Positions 33,607-44,879 of a stretch of 64,000 nucleotides of DNA are shown here, piece after piece (the stretch's first letter is position 1; every line of letters begins with the position of its first letter). The notes beneath the pieces are model-generated. The model was not told the DNA's origin. It ran no database searches and saw only the letters and a list, made by a program, of their open reading frames with translations. The translations under genes were made by a program, and so were the position numbers. The DNA is from Gnetum montanum (Eukaryota > Streptophyta > Gnetopsida > Gnetales > Gnetaceae): positions 433,295-497,294 of the forward strand of contig MNCI01036589.1 in the NCBI GenBank assembly GCA_015680685.1. Reading direction: 5' to 3'.

Positions 33607-34745
33607 ATGTGCATGAAACTAACTAAGGGAATAACTAGTGCTTATATTGAAAGCATAGATACACTGGAGCAAGTTTGTTGCCAACTTCCAAACCTTAACC
33701 TTGAAAACATCAACTGGGGGAAGTTGGAAATTCTTGAGAGATTTAAACAAAAGCCTCTAGATTTGAAACCATTTTCCACCGGTCTGGAACATATGACCCT
33801 CAAAAATGAAAAACTAGTGATCATCAACACAAAACTTGTTCCCAAACATAAAGAAAGACTGCTGAAAGTGATAAAAAAGTGGTCAATAGCCTTTGCCTGG
33901 TCATACCCCGAGTTACTGAAATAGATCCTAGGATATGCCAACATAGGATTTACACAGACCCCTCCATGAAACCTCGAAAACAGTCACAGAGGTGATTGAA
34001 CCCCAAATTGAAGCAAATAGTAAAAGAAGAAATAGAATAGCTTCTTAAGGCTGGGTTCATATATCCCATTGATGATAGTGAATTGGTTAGCCCTCTGGTG
34101 ATCATGCCCAAAAAGGAAGGTAAATGGAGGGTGTGTGTAGATTTTAGGTTGTTGAACATGGCAACATTCAAGGATCACTTCCCATTACCATTCGTTGACC
34201 AAGTCTTAGACACCATAGCAGGGCATCGCTATTATAGTTTCCTGGATGGCTATAGTGGATACAACCAAATACGGATAGCTCTAGAAGATCAAGCCAAGAC
34301 AATGCTCACCAGTCCTTGGGGTACATTTGCATATAAACAAATGCCATTTGGCTTGTGCAATGCTCCTGCCATGTTTCAATGCCTAGTTCTAAGCATATTC
34401 CAATAGCAGATAGGAAACGGAGTGGAAGTCTTTATGGATGACTTCTCCACTTATGGAACAAGCTTTGATCAAGCCTTGGACCGATTAGAGAAAGTGCTGA
34501 AAAGATGCGTAGAAACCAAGTTAAGGCTCAACTGGTAGAAAAAACATCTAATGGTCCAAGAAGGCATAGTACTTGGGCATAAGATTTTACATTTAGGAAT
34601 AGAGGTAGACCCAGATAAAGTTAGGGTCATCCAAGGAATCACTCAACAATCGAAAATTGTCAAAGACATTTGGTCATTCCTTGGACACACTAACTACTAT
34701 AGGAGATTCATTGAGAACTTCTTCAAGATTGCCAAACTGTTGTAG
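33607..34745 (+). pseudogene. Element B reverse transcriptase
   Basis: IITKLVPKHK-like entry sequence and KKWSIAFAWSYPEL (to 33924) precede the core. Palm and finger motifs: SPLVIMPKKEGKWRVCVDFRLLN, HFPLPFVDQVLDTIAG, YYSFLDGYSGYNQI, and MPFGLCNAPAMFQ (34086-34380). The catalytic FMDDF is at 34431-34445 with both Asp intact. The connection region GHKILHLGIEVDPDKV and FLGHTNYYRRFIENF runs to 34745. Stops at 33922, 34404 and 34537, two of them in the context TAG for CAG. FMDDFS[VT]YG is diagnostic of the Athila/Tat branch. Confidence 0.9.
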
Positions 34746-35300
34746 AACTAATGAAAAAGGATGCACCATTCGAATGGACCAGGGAATGTGAACGAGCATT
34801 CCAAACTCTGAAATAAAAGCTTGTAGAAACTCCCATTCTACAAGCCATTGACTAGTCCAAGCCATTCCATATAATGATCGACGCATCCAATTATGCCTTA
34901 GGATCCATACTTACATAGTTAGATGACCAAAAACGTCCTTACTACATCCACTGTGCAAGTAGGAGTATCGCCGGTGCACAACTTAACTACACAACTACAA
35001 AAAAAAGAATTAATGGCTGTAGTGTTTGCACTGGATAAGTTTAGGCACTATGTGTTAGGCTACAAAGTTTTCATCCATACGGATCATAGTGCAATCAGGT
35101 TTCTCATGAACAAGCCAACAGTTAGCCCTGATATTATACGATGGCTGGTGATCCTATAGGAGTTCGATCTAACGATGATTGATCAAAAGGGCACCGAGAA
35201 CGTAGTTGCAGATCATTTATCTCAGTTGCACTGGGACAACAAAGAGGATGAATATGCCACATCTGATCATTTTCTTGACGAGCCCTCTTTGCCGGTGTAG
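34746..35300 (+). pseudogene. Element B RNase H
   Basis: The N-terminal strand is degraded (34750-34920). From about 34960 TQLQKKELMAVVFALDKFRHYVLGYKVFIHTDHSAIRFLMNK includes the Glu of the ELMAV helix and the Asp of TDHSA, two of the catalytic carboxylates. GTENVVADHLSQLH ends the domain at about 35235. It degrades the RNA strand after cDNA synthesis. Confidence 0.85.
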
Positions 35301-35499
35301 TGAATAACCAACCCATGGAAACAAATTGGTATAGTAGCATTCTCACCTATCTCCTTTCCCAACAAACACCACAGGAGTTGGACTTTAGGAAGAAATAATA
35401 GTTTCTTCACAGAGCCAAGTACTTCATGGAGATCAACGGAAAACTTTATAAAGTTTGTCCTGATGGCTTGGTTTGATGGTGTGTGCCCGATCTGGACCA

Positions 35500-36610
35500 A
35501 CTAAGACTTCTCCAAGATGCTCATGAGGGCCCTTGTGGGGGCCACTATGAAGGGAGACAAACAGCTATTAAGATCCTTCTTGTAGGATAATACTAGCCAA
35601 CATTATTTCGAGACGCCCATCAATTTTTCTAATCCTATAAGTGCTATCAACGTGATGGAGGAATGACTACTAGAATGGAGGGTCTGCAACAATGGATTCA
35701 ACCTTTAGAACCCTTCGACATTTGGGGGATAGACTTTATGGGGCCCATTACACCAATGTCTAATGGAAAAGCTTACATCATTTTTGCTATAGAATATCTA
35801 ATGAAATGGACTGAAGTAGTTGCTGTTACAAACTGCACATCATCTATAGCTGCATGATTTGTGCAACAACAAGTCGTTAATAGGTTTGGTGTGCCATGTG
35901 CACTTATCTCAGATAATGGAACATACTTCACAGGTGTAACCTTTCGAAAGTTGATGCAACTCTTAGGGGTTGAACATAAATTAACTACACCTTATCACCC
36001 TCATGCTAATGGCCAAGCTGAGGTCACCAACCGGGAGATTACTAAAATATTAACAAGAGCAATTAACAAATATAGGCGAGATTGGAGCACTAAATTGAAT
36101 GATGCTCTCTGGGCATACCGCTCCACTTGGAAACTCCCTACAGGCTATTCTCCCTATGAGTTAGTGTATGGAAAACTTCCAAAGCTTCTGATTCAAACCG
36201 AGCTCCATACACTATCCATGGCATGTGACCTCCACCTTAACCTTGATCTAGCACAAAAACAAATATTGTCAACTATAAACGTGCTAGACGAAAATCGATT
36301 GGTTACCCTATCATCAAATGAGTTGCACAAGGCACATAACAAACAATGTCATAACTTAAAAATTCAAAAGGTTAAGTACCAACCAGGAGATAAGGTCTTC
36401 TACTGGAATCCCACACATGTTCCACAACACACAAAATTTCAAACATTATGGGAAGGACCTTACATCATTCATACAACCTTTCCCTCAGGGGCCATGACCA
36501 TATACAAACTTGAAAGCCCCGATAAAAAATTACTAGTCAATGTGCAACAAACCAAACCCTTCCATGAATTTAAAACAACTGGTGCACATAATACCTCTGA
36601 GAAAGGATGA
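35500..36610 (+). pseudogene. Element B integrase
   Basis: After a degraded zinc-binding part, the core shows FDIWGIDFMGPI (Asp codon 35732), ALISDNGTYF (Asp 35912) and NGQAEVTNREI (Glu 36020). Asp and Glu are separated by exactly 35 residues, the DDE spacing of retroviral-type integrases. LWAYRSTWKLPTGYSPYELVYGK follows, and a C-terminal GDKVFYWNP...FQTLWEGPY..H region of the GPY/F type ends at 36608. The frame is open from 35857 to 36608, with one stop (TGA) at 35855 just after the first segment. It would insert the cDNA into the host genome. Confidence 0.92.
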
Positions 36611-38320
36611 CCTCACTCATTATTTTGGATCTCCCCCTTTCAACTCAGTCATGGGGGAGATGGCCACATATGCTGATCAGTCGAGGCCCTCAGTTCCTTT
36701 TTAATTTTTTGTTTTACACATTTTTTTTTACAAATTTCTTTAACTTTTCTTGTTTTTTTTTACAACATCATTCATAATTTTTCGTTTGTTTGTGTGTTTA
36801 TTTATTTTGTTAAGTTTGTCACCTAATAAGTGCTCCTGATGATGGTATGAACTGTATTTTATTGGTTTCCAATGTTTGGTTTTTACCTTTGAGTTATGAT
36901 GTTGATACTAAGGTATGGTTCTTTTGATATAGCAGGCAATGAGTCCACATCATCCATGCATCCATGAATTTCTGTGATCTCTCTTGGCTTAGAAATGTAC
37001 AGTCCCTTTCTTAATAATAGAACTATCAATGAATCGGTGACTGGGCATTTCTCAAACTAAGGAAGGACTCAAGGATCGAAAAGGGTGTGACTTCAAGGGG
37101 ACTTGATGCATTTGTGTTGGCCATTCTCTTGGGTTCTTGGATGTTTTCTTCCTGAGTTTTCCTTACCATTCTGATGTTGCTCCATTATCGAAAAGCTGAG
37201 CTAATAAAAATAATAAGTCTTTGCATGATGTGCTTCTCATGCAAAAAAGAAGAAGTGAGAATTCAAAGCACACCCCTTAGACGAAATAATCATCTAGGCT
37301 ACAAGAATTGGTTATGGAACTAAATAAGCATGTTCCCTCTAACTAAGGCCCTTTCTCGCTTCCTACCTTCTCCTTTTTCATGTCGTCGGAATGGTGGTGA
37401 CTTTTTTGCGGAAGCATTCTTTTTACTTCAAGTAGATGGATTGGCCAAATGTATTAATGCGAAGTCACTGGATGTGGATTGTTTGAGGTTGGATTTGGAA
37501 TGAAATTTACTAAGTCACATTAACCATTAATACACAAGGGGATGTACACCACCTTGTTCTTGAGACTCCATCCCATTCTCTTCTTTCCATCATTCTTTCT
37601 CCATTGTTCACCTCATTGTCAGTTGTATCAATAGTCCATATTTTGATTGATGCATTGTTTTATTTTTGGGTAAATTCTTGTGGTTAAGACTTTAACTCTT
37701 GCTTCCAAATGAAATTTCTAGAGCCTATGAACTCTTTGAATGTGGGACTACTAGGGCATTAAGGGCATGAGCCTGCTTTGGGGAGGACCCACTGGCATTC
37801 ATATTTGGTGCATCAATTAATTTCTTTCCCTTAAAAATTTTCACAATCAACATTTATTTTGTTCATTTCCATCTCTAACATCTATTTCACCAACGTTGTC
37901 ATTGTTCTTTTTCTCTATCTTTCCTATTCCTTATCTTTTTTCATTCTATCGCTACCGGAGGTTCGTTCTTAGTCATGGGGGTCCTGGTCCAATTTTTTCG
38001 ATTTTCTCTTAACCCCTACACCTTGAGTAGTCACTAATGTTATATCTCCAAAATCTGCATTATCCATATCACAACTCAGCCAATGGACCTTACATTGAGG
38101 CAAGGTATCAACTGCATTGTGATTCATTTACACTTGCTAATATAAGACTGTGTTGTGTGTGCAAATGGCAATCATACAACAACGGACTGGAGCTGGAGGA
38201 AACACTTAGGATAGACTGCTGCTGGAATAATCATGCAAAGGAACAAGATCGATGGTGCACTTATGGATGGACAATGAAAAGTGCAATCTTGGCATTGGCA
38301 TCAACAAACTTCTTCTTTTC

Positions 38321-38368
<48 letters not shown>

Positions 38369-38369
38369 N

Positions 38370-38421
<52 letters not shown>

Positions 38422-38616
38422 TCTCTCTCAGCTGCCAAATAAGGCTTGATGTCAAATGTGTAAGTGTTCACTCTTGTTGTCATGAACACTAATTTTTTCA
38501 TGTATTGTAATGATGATCCATTCACGTGTCACCCTATTCACCATTAGTATCATTCAAGTTAATAATCCCATACCTTCCCAATATTTTGTAAGGAACTCGA
38601 TGACAAGTTTTTATTT
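36611..38616 (+). other. Element B post-integrase non-coding region
   Basis: About 2 kb with no env-like open frame. AGTCATGGGGG occurs at 36647 and 37971, and again as the terminal purine tract at 38617. The same layout is present in copy C (45693, 47078, 47634). Also contains a CT microsatellite. Confidence 0.7.
38317..38427 (+). repeat. (CT)n microsatellite with an N
   Basis: About 110 bp of CT repeat, interrupted by one N at 38369. The length in the assembly is not reliable. Copy C has only a short CT stretch at the same place (about 47433-47450). Confidence 0.95.
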
Positions 38617-38629
38617 AGTCATGGGGGTA
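38617..38629 (+). promoter_or_regulatory. Element B polypurine tract
   Basis: AGTCATGGGGGTA immediately before the 3' LTR. It is the same in copies C and E, and would prime plus-strand cDNA. Confidence 0.75.
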
Positions 38630-39208
38630 TGATGTGCTGTGATATCATGTATGCCCTCATGATATCTCATATGCAATATTGTGGCCCGCCATAACATTTA
38701 TAAATAAGAGGCGGCTTTCCCTGTTTTAGGCACTTAGACTTAGACCCTTAGCCAAACTATAGNAATCTCTCTCAACCCTTGACTCTCCTAGTTAAGTGCA
38801 TTCAGTATGACCGCTTCGAGCACGTGTGTAAGGCTTGGTAACCTAGTAACAAGTAGTGTTTGGTAATCCCAGCAACGTTGCACTGGTTCAAGGTGTGTGT
38901 GGCAAGTGGGAACGGATACTGGTGCTAGGACAATTAGAACTTAGTTAATGAAAGTTAGTTACTTAGTTCTCTTCACCCTTTCCTATTAGCATAAGACATT
39001 AAAAAGATAAAAGATATAAAGATCATGTACCTCAAGCTTACTTAACCATACAACCATGACAATACAAGTAAGTTTGGGAAGAAAACGATTGATTAACCTT
39101 AAGTGTTCCATAAGGCGCATAAGCACTTAGTCCTTGGAGTTCGATCGGATCTCACGTGAGACACTTGTATTCTTATGGTTGAGTGTAGGGGTACCTCGCC
39201 ACTTATCA
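38630..39208 (+). repeat. Element B 3' LTR, about 209 bp missing at an N
   Basis: 579 bp against 788 bp in the 5' LTR. The single N at 38763 stands exactly where the 5' LTR has about 210 extra bases (29640-29850), so the N is an unsized gap or collapsed join. Ends in CTTATCA, followed by the CTAAT duplication. Confidence 0.88.
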
Positions 39209-39679
39209 CTAATGTAGAGAACCTTCATGAATGGCTCTCTACAGTTCCCTTAGCGAAAATCCATATGGCAGTTCATATGAGGATTCCTCAAATTCCTCAT
39301 TTCAGGCTCCTCACATGCATGGTTGGGCATTCTCATGGTTTGTAGCTTGTGCTGCTATGGTCCTCTTTAGCCTTGTTAGCCCCTAAAAACATTCCTCAAT
39401 TGTCCTAGATCCTTGCTTTTCATCCCCTCTCATCCGTAGGCACCCCCCAGCCATCTTGTAGCTCCTGCACTCACATCGTGGCCCCATTGTCATTGGATAG
39501 TGATTTCGATGTTGAATCCTTATCATGTCCACCATCCGCAAGTGTCTCTTGGCCTAACATTGACCCCAGCTAGTTCTAATTTTTTCCTTCCAATAGTTTG
39601 TGAAACCTCTTGTCCTCATAGGCATAGGCTTGCAATTCAACAAACTTCCCCTTTGACTTTGGTGTTGTAACCTAGCTTG

Positions 39680-39815
39680 TTATATGGATCCTTGACCCTT
39701 CTTGCCCAGCTACACCTTTCCTCTATATAGACTTTAAGTTGGTGAGTCTCTACACCCATGACTTGAAGCTTTCAAATCGAGAGTTTTACCAATAGGCTAA
39801 TACCTCATTGTTAGT
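39680..39815 (-). mobile_element. tRNA-derived SINE copy 1
   Basis: Minus strand: head AACAATGAGGTATTAGCCTA, with a Pol III box A (TTAGCCTATTGGTAA at 39786-39800) and a box B-like GCTTCAAGTCATGG about 30 bases on. The head matches copy 2. The 3' limit is approximate. Confidence 0.5.
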
Positions 39816-40194
39816 TGCTTAGTTCTAGGCCATGGCTTCTAAGGTACATCTAGCCTATCAATCCTATGTGTTGTCTCTGGCAGGAACTTTATAATTCAAG
39901 GGGGAATAGATGGTCTTGTTGGCAAGCAATTGGACACACCACCCTCCCCCATTAGTTTCTCTATGCATACCGCCTCATGTTGTCCAAGCCCTTCTGATGC
40001 TTGAGGCTCCAACTATGCCCAATGATGCAACACATTCTGTTAGACTATGCTTTCTTGACACATGGCATGACTTGGATGGGATGGATTTCCCTATTGCTAA
40101 TTGTGAAAATTTCCTTAATAATTTATTCATTTAATAATGTTATAAAAAATCTATTTTTAGGATTGTTTTTCCCTTTTTGTTTTTGGATGTGGGG

Positions 40195-40352
40195 GATGTT
40201 GGAATCTAAAATAAGTGAAACATAGGTACACCCCGAAATACATAGTCCAATTAGTACTTTATACAACTTAGCATTTCCCACTAGAATCAAATGCAAAACC
40301 TAGAGTTTCCAAATCAAGTATCTTACCACTAAGCTAACACCTCATTGTTTTT
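40195..40352 (-). mobile_element. tRNA-derived SINE copy 2
   Basis: Minus strand: AACAATGAGGTGTTAGCTTA, box A TTAGCTTAGTGGTAAGA at 40321-40337, then a box B-like CATTTGATTCTAGTGGG at 40277-40293. It has the same head and orientation as copy 1, about 540 bp away. The 3' limit near 40200 is approximate. Confidence 0.55.
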
Positions 40353-41199
40353 TGTTTTTGGATGTGATTCCCATGGGTTGTTGTTTAATGTAGGAATTCT
40401 CCTATCTAGTGATGTGCCTCTCATGGCCTTTTATGTCTATGTTAAGCATGTTTTCCCAATGACTTATTTTGTCATCCTTGGTTGGGTGTTGGTTTTGTTT
40501 TTACACATGGATTTTCTAACACTTTTGCTTCCCTAGTTAGGTTTCTTTTCCCCATAACCTCATTACTGTACTTTTTTTTATATCAATTTTCATCTAGAAG
40601 TAATATAATTGATTTTTCCTTTTGTTCTAAAAGAAGAGAAAAGAAAAGCAAAGCAAAAGAAACAAATTGTAATGAAATGTGAGAGATAGCTTCTTGAGCT
40701 TGAATGCTCAACTAGAAAAAAACTTAATAATGTTAAAAAAATTTAATTATTCAACTCTTACTGGAAGCTTTCTTACTTAAATTATAATAATGCATTGTTA
40801 GATGAATTGCTTATGATACATATTATCATCATTTCCTTTCTAAGTATTCAAAAACTCCTTGTAACAACCAAGTTATATGGAATGTGCACTTTATTTGTAG
40901 ATCACTGTCATGTTTTGGCATTACATTGTACAAATTTTAACGTATGAAGATGAAAAATAAGAAAAAATTGTTTACAAGCTTTGTTTCTAATCTTACAATG
41001 TAACAAAGTTCCGAAATGCTGTTACGGTATATACGGTTAAAATTTCATGACAATAAAACTGCAAAGTCCTCAAGTGTTACCGCGCTTAACCAAGACTAGG
41101 GTTATAAACTTTCCTTAGAAAAGGAAGCAAAGATTTAAATTTGAACAATTTGTTACCCCACCATTCTGAGGATAGAACCCGGATCACCCGTGATGAGAT

Positions 41200-41330
41200 G
41201 TGATATCGCATGCACCATGATATCGCATGCGTGATATCGCGACTGTCGCGATATCACATCCCATGCGATATCGTGTACGCGATATCGCGTCATCCCCTGC
41301 GATATCGCGTACGCGATATCGCGATCCACC
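41200..41330 (+). repeat. GATATC palindrome array in U3
   Basis: Eight GATATC cores, mostly with CG flanks (GCGATATCGCG), several paired around GTAC or CATG so that larger perfect palindromes form. Also present in F (seven cores), B (two per LTR) and D (two). Confidence 0.9.
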
Positions 41331-41338
41331 GCCAAATC

Positions 41339-41346
41339 TATAAATA
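41339..41346 (+). promoter_or_regulatory. Element C TATA box
   Basis: TATAAATA immediately after the palindrome array, followed by AGAGGCG as in copy B. Confidence 0.75.
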
Positions 41347-42251
41347 AGAGGCGACACTTCCCTTATTTCCATCCTAGCTAGAAGTAATGAAGCTCTGGCA
41401 GTTTGATCACTCTAGAGATAAATTAATTTCCCATGTGCCCGCAGTAGGAGTCCTAGAGTGAACAGATCTTTATTCGAGCAACATTGTACCTAAAAACAAG
41501 TTTTGTACGACAATAAAGATGAACTTGATTGGATAAACCTTGCAGTGCATGGATAGGATTTTATTTATTGTTATTTATTGCTTTTGTAGAATGCGGTACG
41601 AGTATGACTTGATTACGAGCATCTAAGGATGTGTACGGCTAGTCAAGGAATCGGCTGCTCATCGCATGCAGTATGAGTACGACTTGATTACGAGCATTGT
41701 GACTACTTGGTAACCTAGTGGTGTATTCTAGGATCTGCGCTTGGTAATCCTAGTGGTAGTCCCAGATGTGTACGGTTAGTCAAGGAATTGGCTGCTCATC
41801 ACACTTAGGCTAGTTAGGCTCTCTCAACCCTTTCCTCCTAGTTAAGTGCCTTAGTACGATGACTTCGAGCATGTGCGTTACGTGTGGTGATCCCAATAAC
41901 GATTAGCATTTTGTAGCCATAGTTGCATCGGTTCAGGGTGTGTACGGTAAGTGGGAATGGATGCTGACGCTAGTTAATTTAGACTTAGTCATTAGTTAGA
42001 GTTAGCTAGTTTCTCAACCCTTCACCTCATAGCATAGGAGATAAAACCAAAAAAGACTATAAAAATCATATGCCTCAGACTTACTTAACCATACACCGTG
42101 ACAACTACAAGTAAGTCTGGGAAGACAACGAATGATTAACCCCAACTTTTCCATGGGGCGTGTAGGCATTTAGTCTACGGAGTTCGACTAGATCGCGCAT
42201 GCTACGCTCGTTTCGTATGGTTGAGTGTAGGGGTACCTCGCCACTCATCAT

Positions 42252-42270
42252 TGGCGCCGTTGACGGGGAC
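42252..42270 (+). promoter_or_regulatory. Element C primer-binding site (tRNA-Asp)
   Basis: TGGCGCCGTTGACGGGGAC, one mismatch in the 17 bases complementary to the plant tRNA-Asp end. Confidence 0.9.
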
Positions 42271-42390
42271 TAAGTGTTTGTACGCCAAATAGAACATAAG
42301 GGATATCACTCACATCGTTGTGAGCCTTAATGAACCTTCAGGTTAATCAAGATAAAAATTTTATAACGGTAAAATAGCACACCAATAAAA

Positions 42391-44343
42391 ATGCCTTCTT
42401 CTCATAAGAACAACTCACCACCTAAGGATCATACACGAGACAGCCGGCAACATAAAACACATAACCAAAATTAGCCAGTGCCTCAACAGTATAAGTTGAC
42501 ATATCCTCATCCCGATGAGTATATCCCCAACTTTACTTTTATTCTCCATCAAGACGAATACATGCGCTGGAGAGATTTGCAAGGTAACATTGTGTTACCC
42601 CCAGATCGATCAGTCCCAAACATGCTCTTCCGTGTCTTGGCACAGATTGGCATGCAAGAACTGTATGCTGAATACGTTGTGGATGATTTTGATTCAAGGG
42701 ATTACCATCCCACAGATGCCCAACGTATGAGGGACTTAAGATAGGAGAGTCAACATACTTTTCTAAAGGGCAAAGCCCCGCACATCCTTAGCAAAATACG
42801 AGATGAGGAACCCCTTATCACGAATTCTTTAGCAAATGATGTTCCCCCTCCTAATGATGATGAGGAGGTTGGGTATCAAAACCTACAATCAATGATACAT
42901 AACCATGGTTCTGATGCCCGTGAACACCAACTGTTCACAGAGGGAACAACCACTCATGCTAAGGATGGGCACCTAGATCGTCACCACGATCAGGTTCATA
43001 GCAGCCGAAGAGAAGGCAAGAAACATCGTCATGGCAATGGTTCCCCTTCTTCTTCCCCTTATTCACATCACTCACCCTCTCCTTCCACATCTAGGCATAG
43101 CCATCATGAACACAACGGAGAGGATAAAGGTAGAAAAAACGAGAGACCTCAACGGGAAAGTTGAGAGAGAGGACAAGGGCATGAACGTAGGGAGAGTAGG
43201 GAACAATGCAGACATCATAGGCATCATGAAAGAGATGACCATGATGAGCCCCTACTCACAACCTGAAGTATGCTTGACATAACGAAGGCTGTTAGGATTC
43301 CCACAAGGCATTTAAAAGATAGTCGAATCAAACGATTAGACATGATCAATATCCCATGATTTGAAGGGGGACACAATGCTAATCCACAAAATCATTTATA
43401 GGCATTCCACGATGCCTGTGCCTTGCAGAATATAGGAAATGAGTGGCAAAAACTTAAGTTGTTCCCAAGTACACTCACCAAAGAAGCAGAGAGCGACCAG
43501 TCCTTAGAACCAAAAACCATCAGGAGGTGGAGTACGATGCTAGAACTATTCAACGAAAAGTATCAAACGTACTCCAAAGTTTTCAATTTACGTAAGCAGA
43601 TCCAAGGTTGGAAACAAGGTACTCATGAACCCTTGGATGCTGCCATGGCCCACTACTACACATTGTTACATCGTTGCCCGAGCCATGGATACGCACAGCA
43701 AGATCAACTTCGCCACATCGTGGATGGGCTAAGGAATGAAACGAGGAGAACCATTGGGACTTACGCCCAAGGGAGACTCTCAAAACTTAGAGCCCATGAA
43801 GTTCAAAGTTTGTTGGAACAAGTAGCAAAAGAAGAAGGTGAGCTACCAAAAAGGGAAAGTGCGGAAGAGTACAACCGTGATCCCTCCCTTTGAAAGAAGG
43901 GAGTGAAATTTTGTGATGAAGAGGATGAGTAACCAATCGAAGAGTTGGTGAATAGAAAAACCTTGCCGATCCAAAAGTTAACAACAGAAATAGCGGCTAA
44001 GGTAGATGACATATGGAGTTCCTTAGACTCTAAAATTGAAACAGTCTTAAAAATTGTAGAAGAGTCTAAGGTAGAAAAAAGTAGTGACAAAGGTAAGAAA
44101 AAGTGGAGAGATTTAAGCCCTGCACATAACAAGGGTAAGGGGAAAATCACTAACTCCGATGTGGTTGTGGATTCAAATTCAGACGATAATGGTGGATGTG
44201 AGATCTGCCACTATGACCATCCTATGGGATGTTGCCCCATCATCTCACATCTACAGGAGTCTGGGGTGCATGCACTTAATCCAAGACTCAACCAATGGCA
44301 AACACCCCGAAGGTTACCTTATCCACAAGGTAACCCAAGGTAG
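42391..44343 (+). pseudogene. Element C gag
   Basis: ATG at 42391 (MPSSHKNNSPPKDHTRD). The best preserved gag of the family: long open parts at 42478-42744, 42892-43164, 43423-43893 and 43945-44343. The order is as in copy B: YIPNFTFILHQDEYMRWRDLQGN, a His/Ser/Arg-rich stretch, LKLFPSTLTKEAES, LHRCPSHGYAQQDQLRH, a coiled charged region, then knuckle CEICHYDHPMGCCP (C-x2-C-x3-H-x4-C). Stops separate the parts, for example TAG at 42472 and TAA at 43930. Near 43488 the Trp-Tyr of the 'AxSWYxSL' block is missing (AESDQSLE). Confidence 0.87.
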
Positions 44344-44879
44344 TTCCACCAATCATTAACGTATTATCCAAGTGGAACTCCACCACAGTCGATCGGACAG
44401 CATCAATAGTGGCAATACCCACAGTCTTGGGGGATGCCATCGCCGAAACATCAGTACCCTTACTGAAAACCTGACCCTTATGGATATTATGTGCAGCAGC
44501 TGATTTCTCCAAGTGACTCTATGGGTCACACAACCCCCCAACTATCACTACCAAGTTCAGGAGTACTTCAGAAGGACTCCTTCTCCTCTGGGAGACACTC
44601 CATACCCACACCATCCTCCTAATCCATCCACACCTCTTCCACCAGTAGTAGTTCCCATAACACCTCCTGCTCCAACAATGCAAGGGGAACTTCCTCCTCA
44701 ACCGCAACAACGTCACGCTGCGAGAGCTGTAAATATTCAACCTGCTGCTGGTTCTAACAACTGTAAAAAGAGAAGACCCTACTTCAGAACCAAAAGCCCA
44801 GACAAAATCTCGCAACAATAAGCGGTTGAGGCCATGTACACTCCTCCACCATCTAACACTTCGGAGCACCCTTTCGTCC

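Larger units (their letters stand above)
29510..39208 (+). mobile_element. Element B, complete Athila/Tat-type Ty3/gypsy retrotransposon
   Basis: Bounded by CTAAT on both sides (29505-29509 and 39209-39213), a 5-bp target duplication. Order: 5' LTR, tRNA-Asp primer site, gag, protease, RT, RNase H, integrase, a 2-kb non-coding region, purine tract, 3' LTR. The RT box FMDDFS and the RNase H wording (DKFRHYVLGYKVFIHTDHSAIRFLM, GTENVVADHLSQL) are characteristic of the Athila/Tat branch. All domains carry stops, most explainable by C-to-T or G-to-A changes, so it cannot move by itself, though the catalytic residues of RT and integrase are still present. No env-like frame was found after integrase. 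Confidence 0.92.
39214..41190. other. Between elements B and C
   Basis: Two SINE-like copies are listed separately. The rest is unrecognised; short plus-strand frames at 39910-40225 and 40345-40682 have no family signature. Confidence 0.4.
41191..42250 (+). repeat. Element C 5' LTR
   Basis: 1,060 bp, TGATGAG to CTCATCA. Eight GATATC sites lie between 41200 and 41330, before TATAAATA at 41339-41346. It is longer than the B LTR because of internal repeats: a unit near GACTTGATTACGAGCAT at 41593 and 41668, and GATGTGTACGG units at 41628 and 41765. Confidence 0.92.

Noticed and set aside
38037-38525. Open frames of Ser-Leu or Arg-Glu repeats
   Set aside because: They are translations of the CT microsatellite.
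36611-38616. Env-like gene after integrase
   Set aside because: Some Athila elements have one, but no frame longer than about 60 codons outside the microsatellite was seen, and none has a membrane pattern.
41200-41330. CRISPR-like repeat array
   Set aside because: The units are short palindromes with irregular spacing inside an LTR of a plant element; no uniform spacers.
41153-41372. Minus-strand open frames with repeated RYR/ISR residues
   Set aside because: They arise from the GATATC palindrome array of the LTR.
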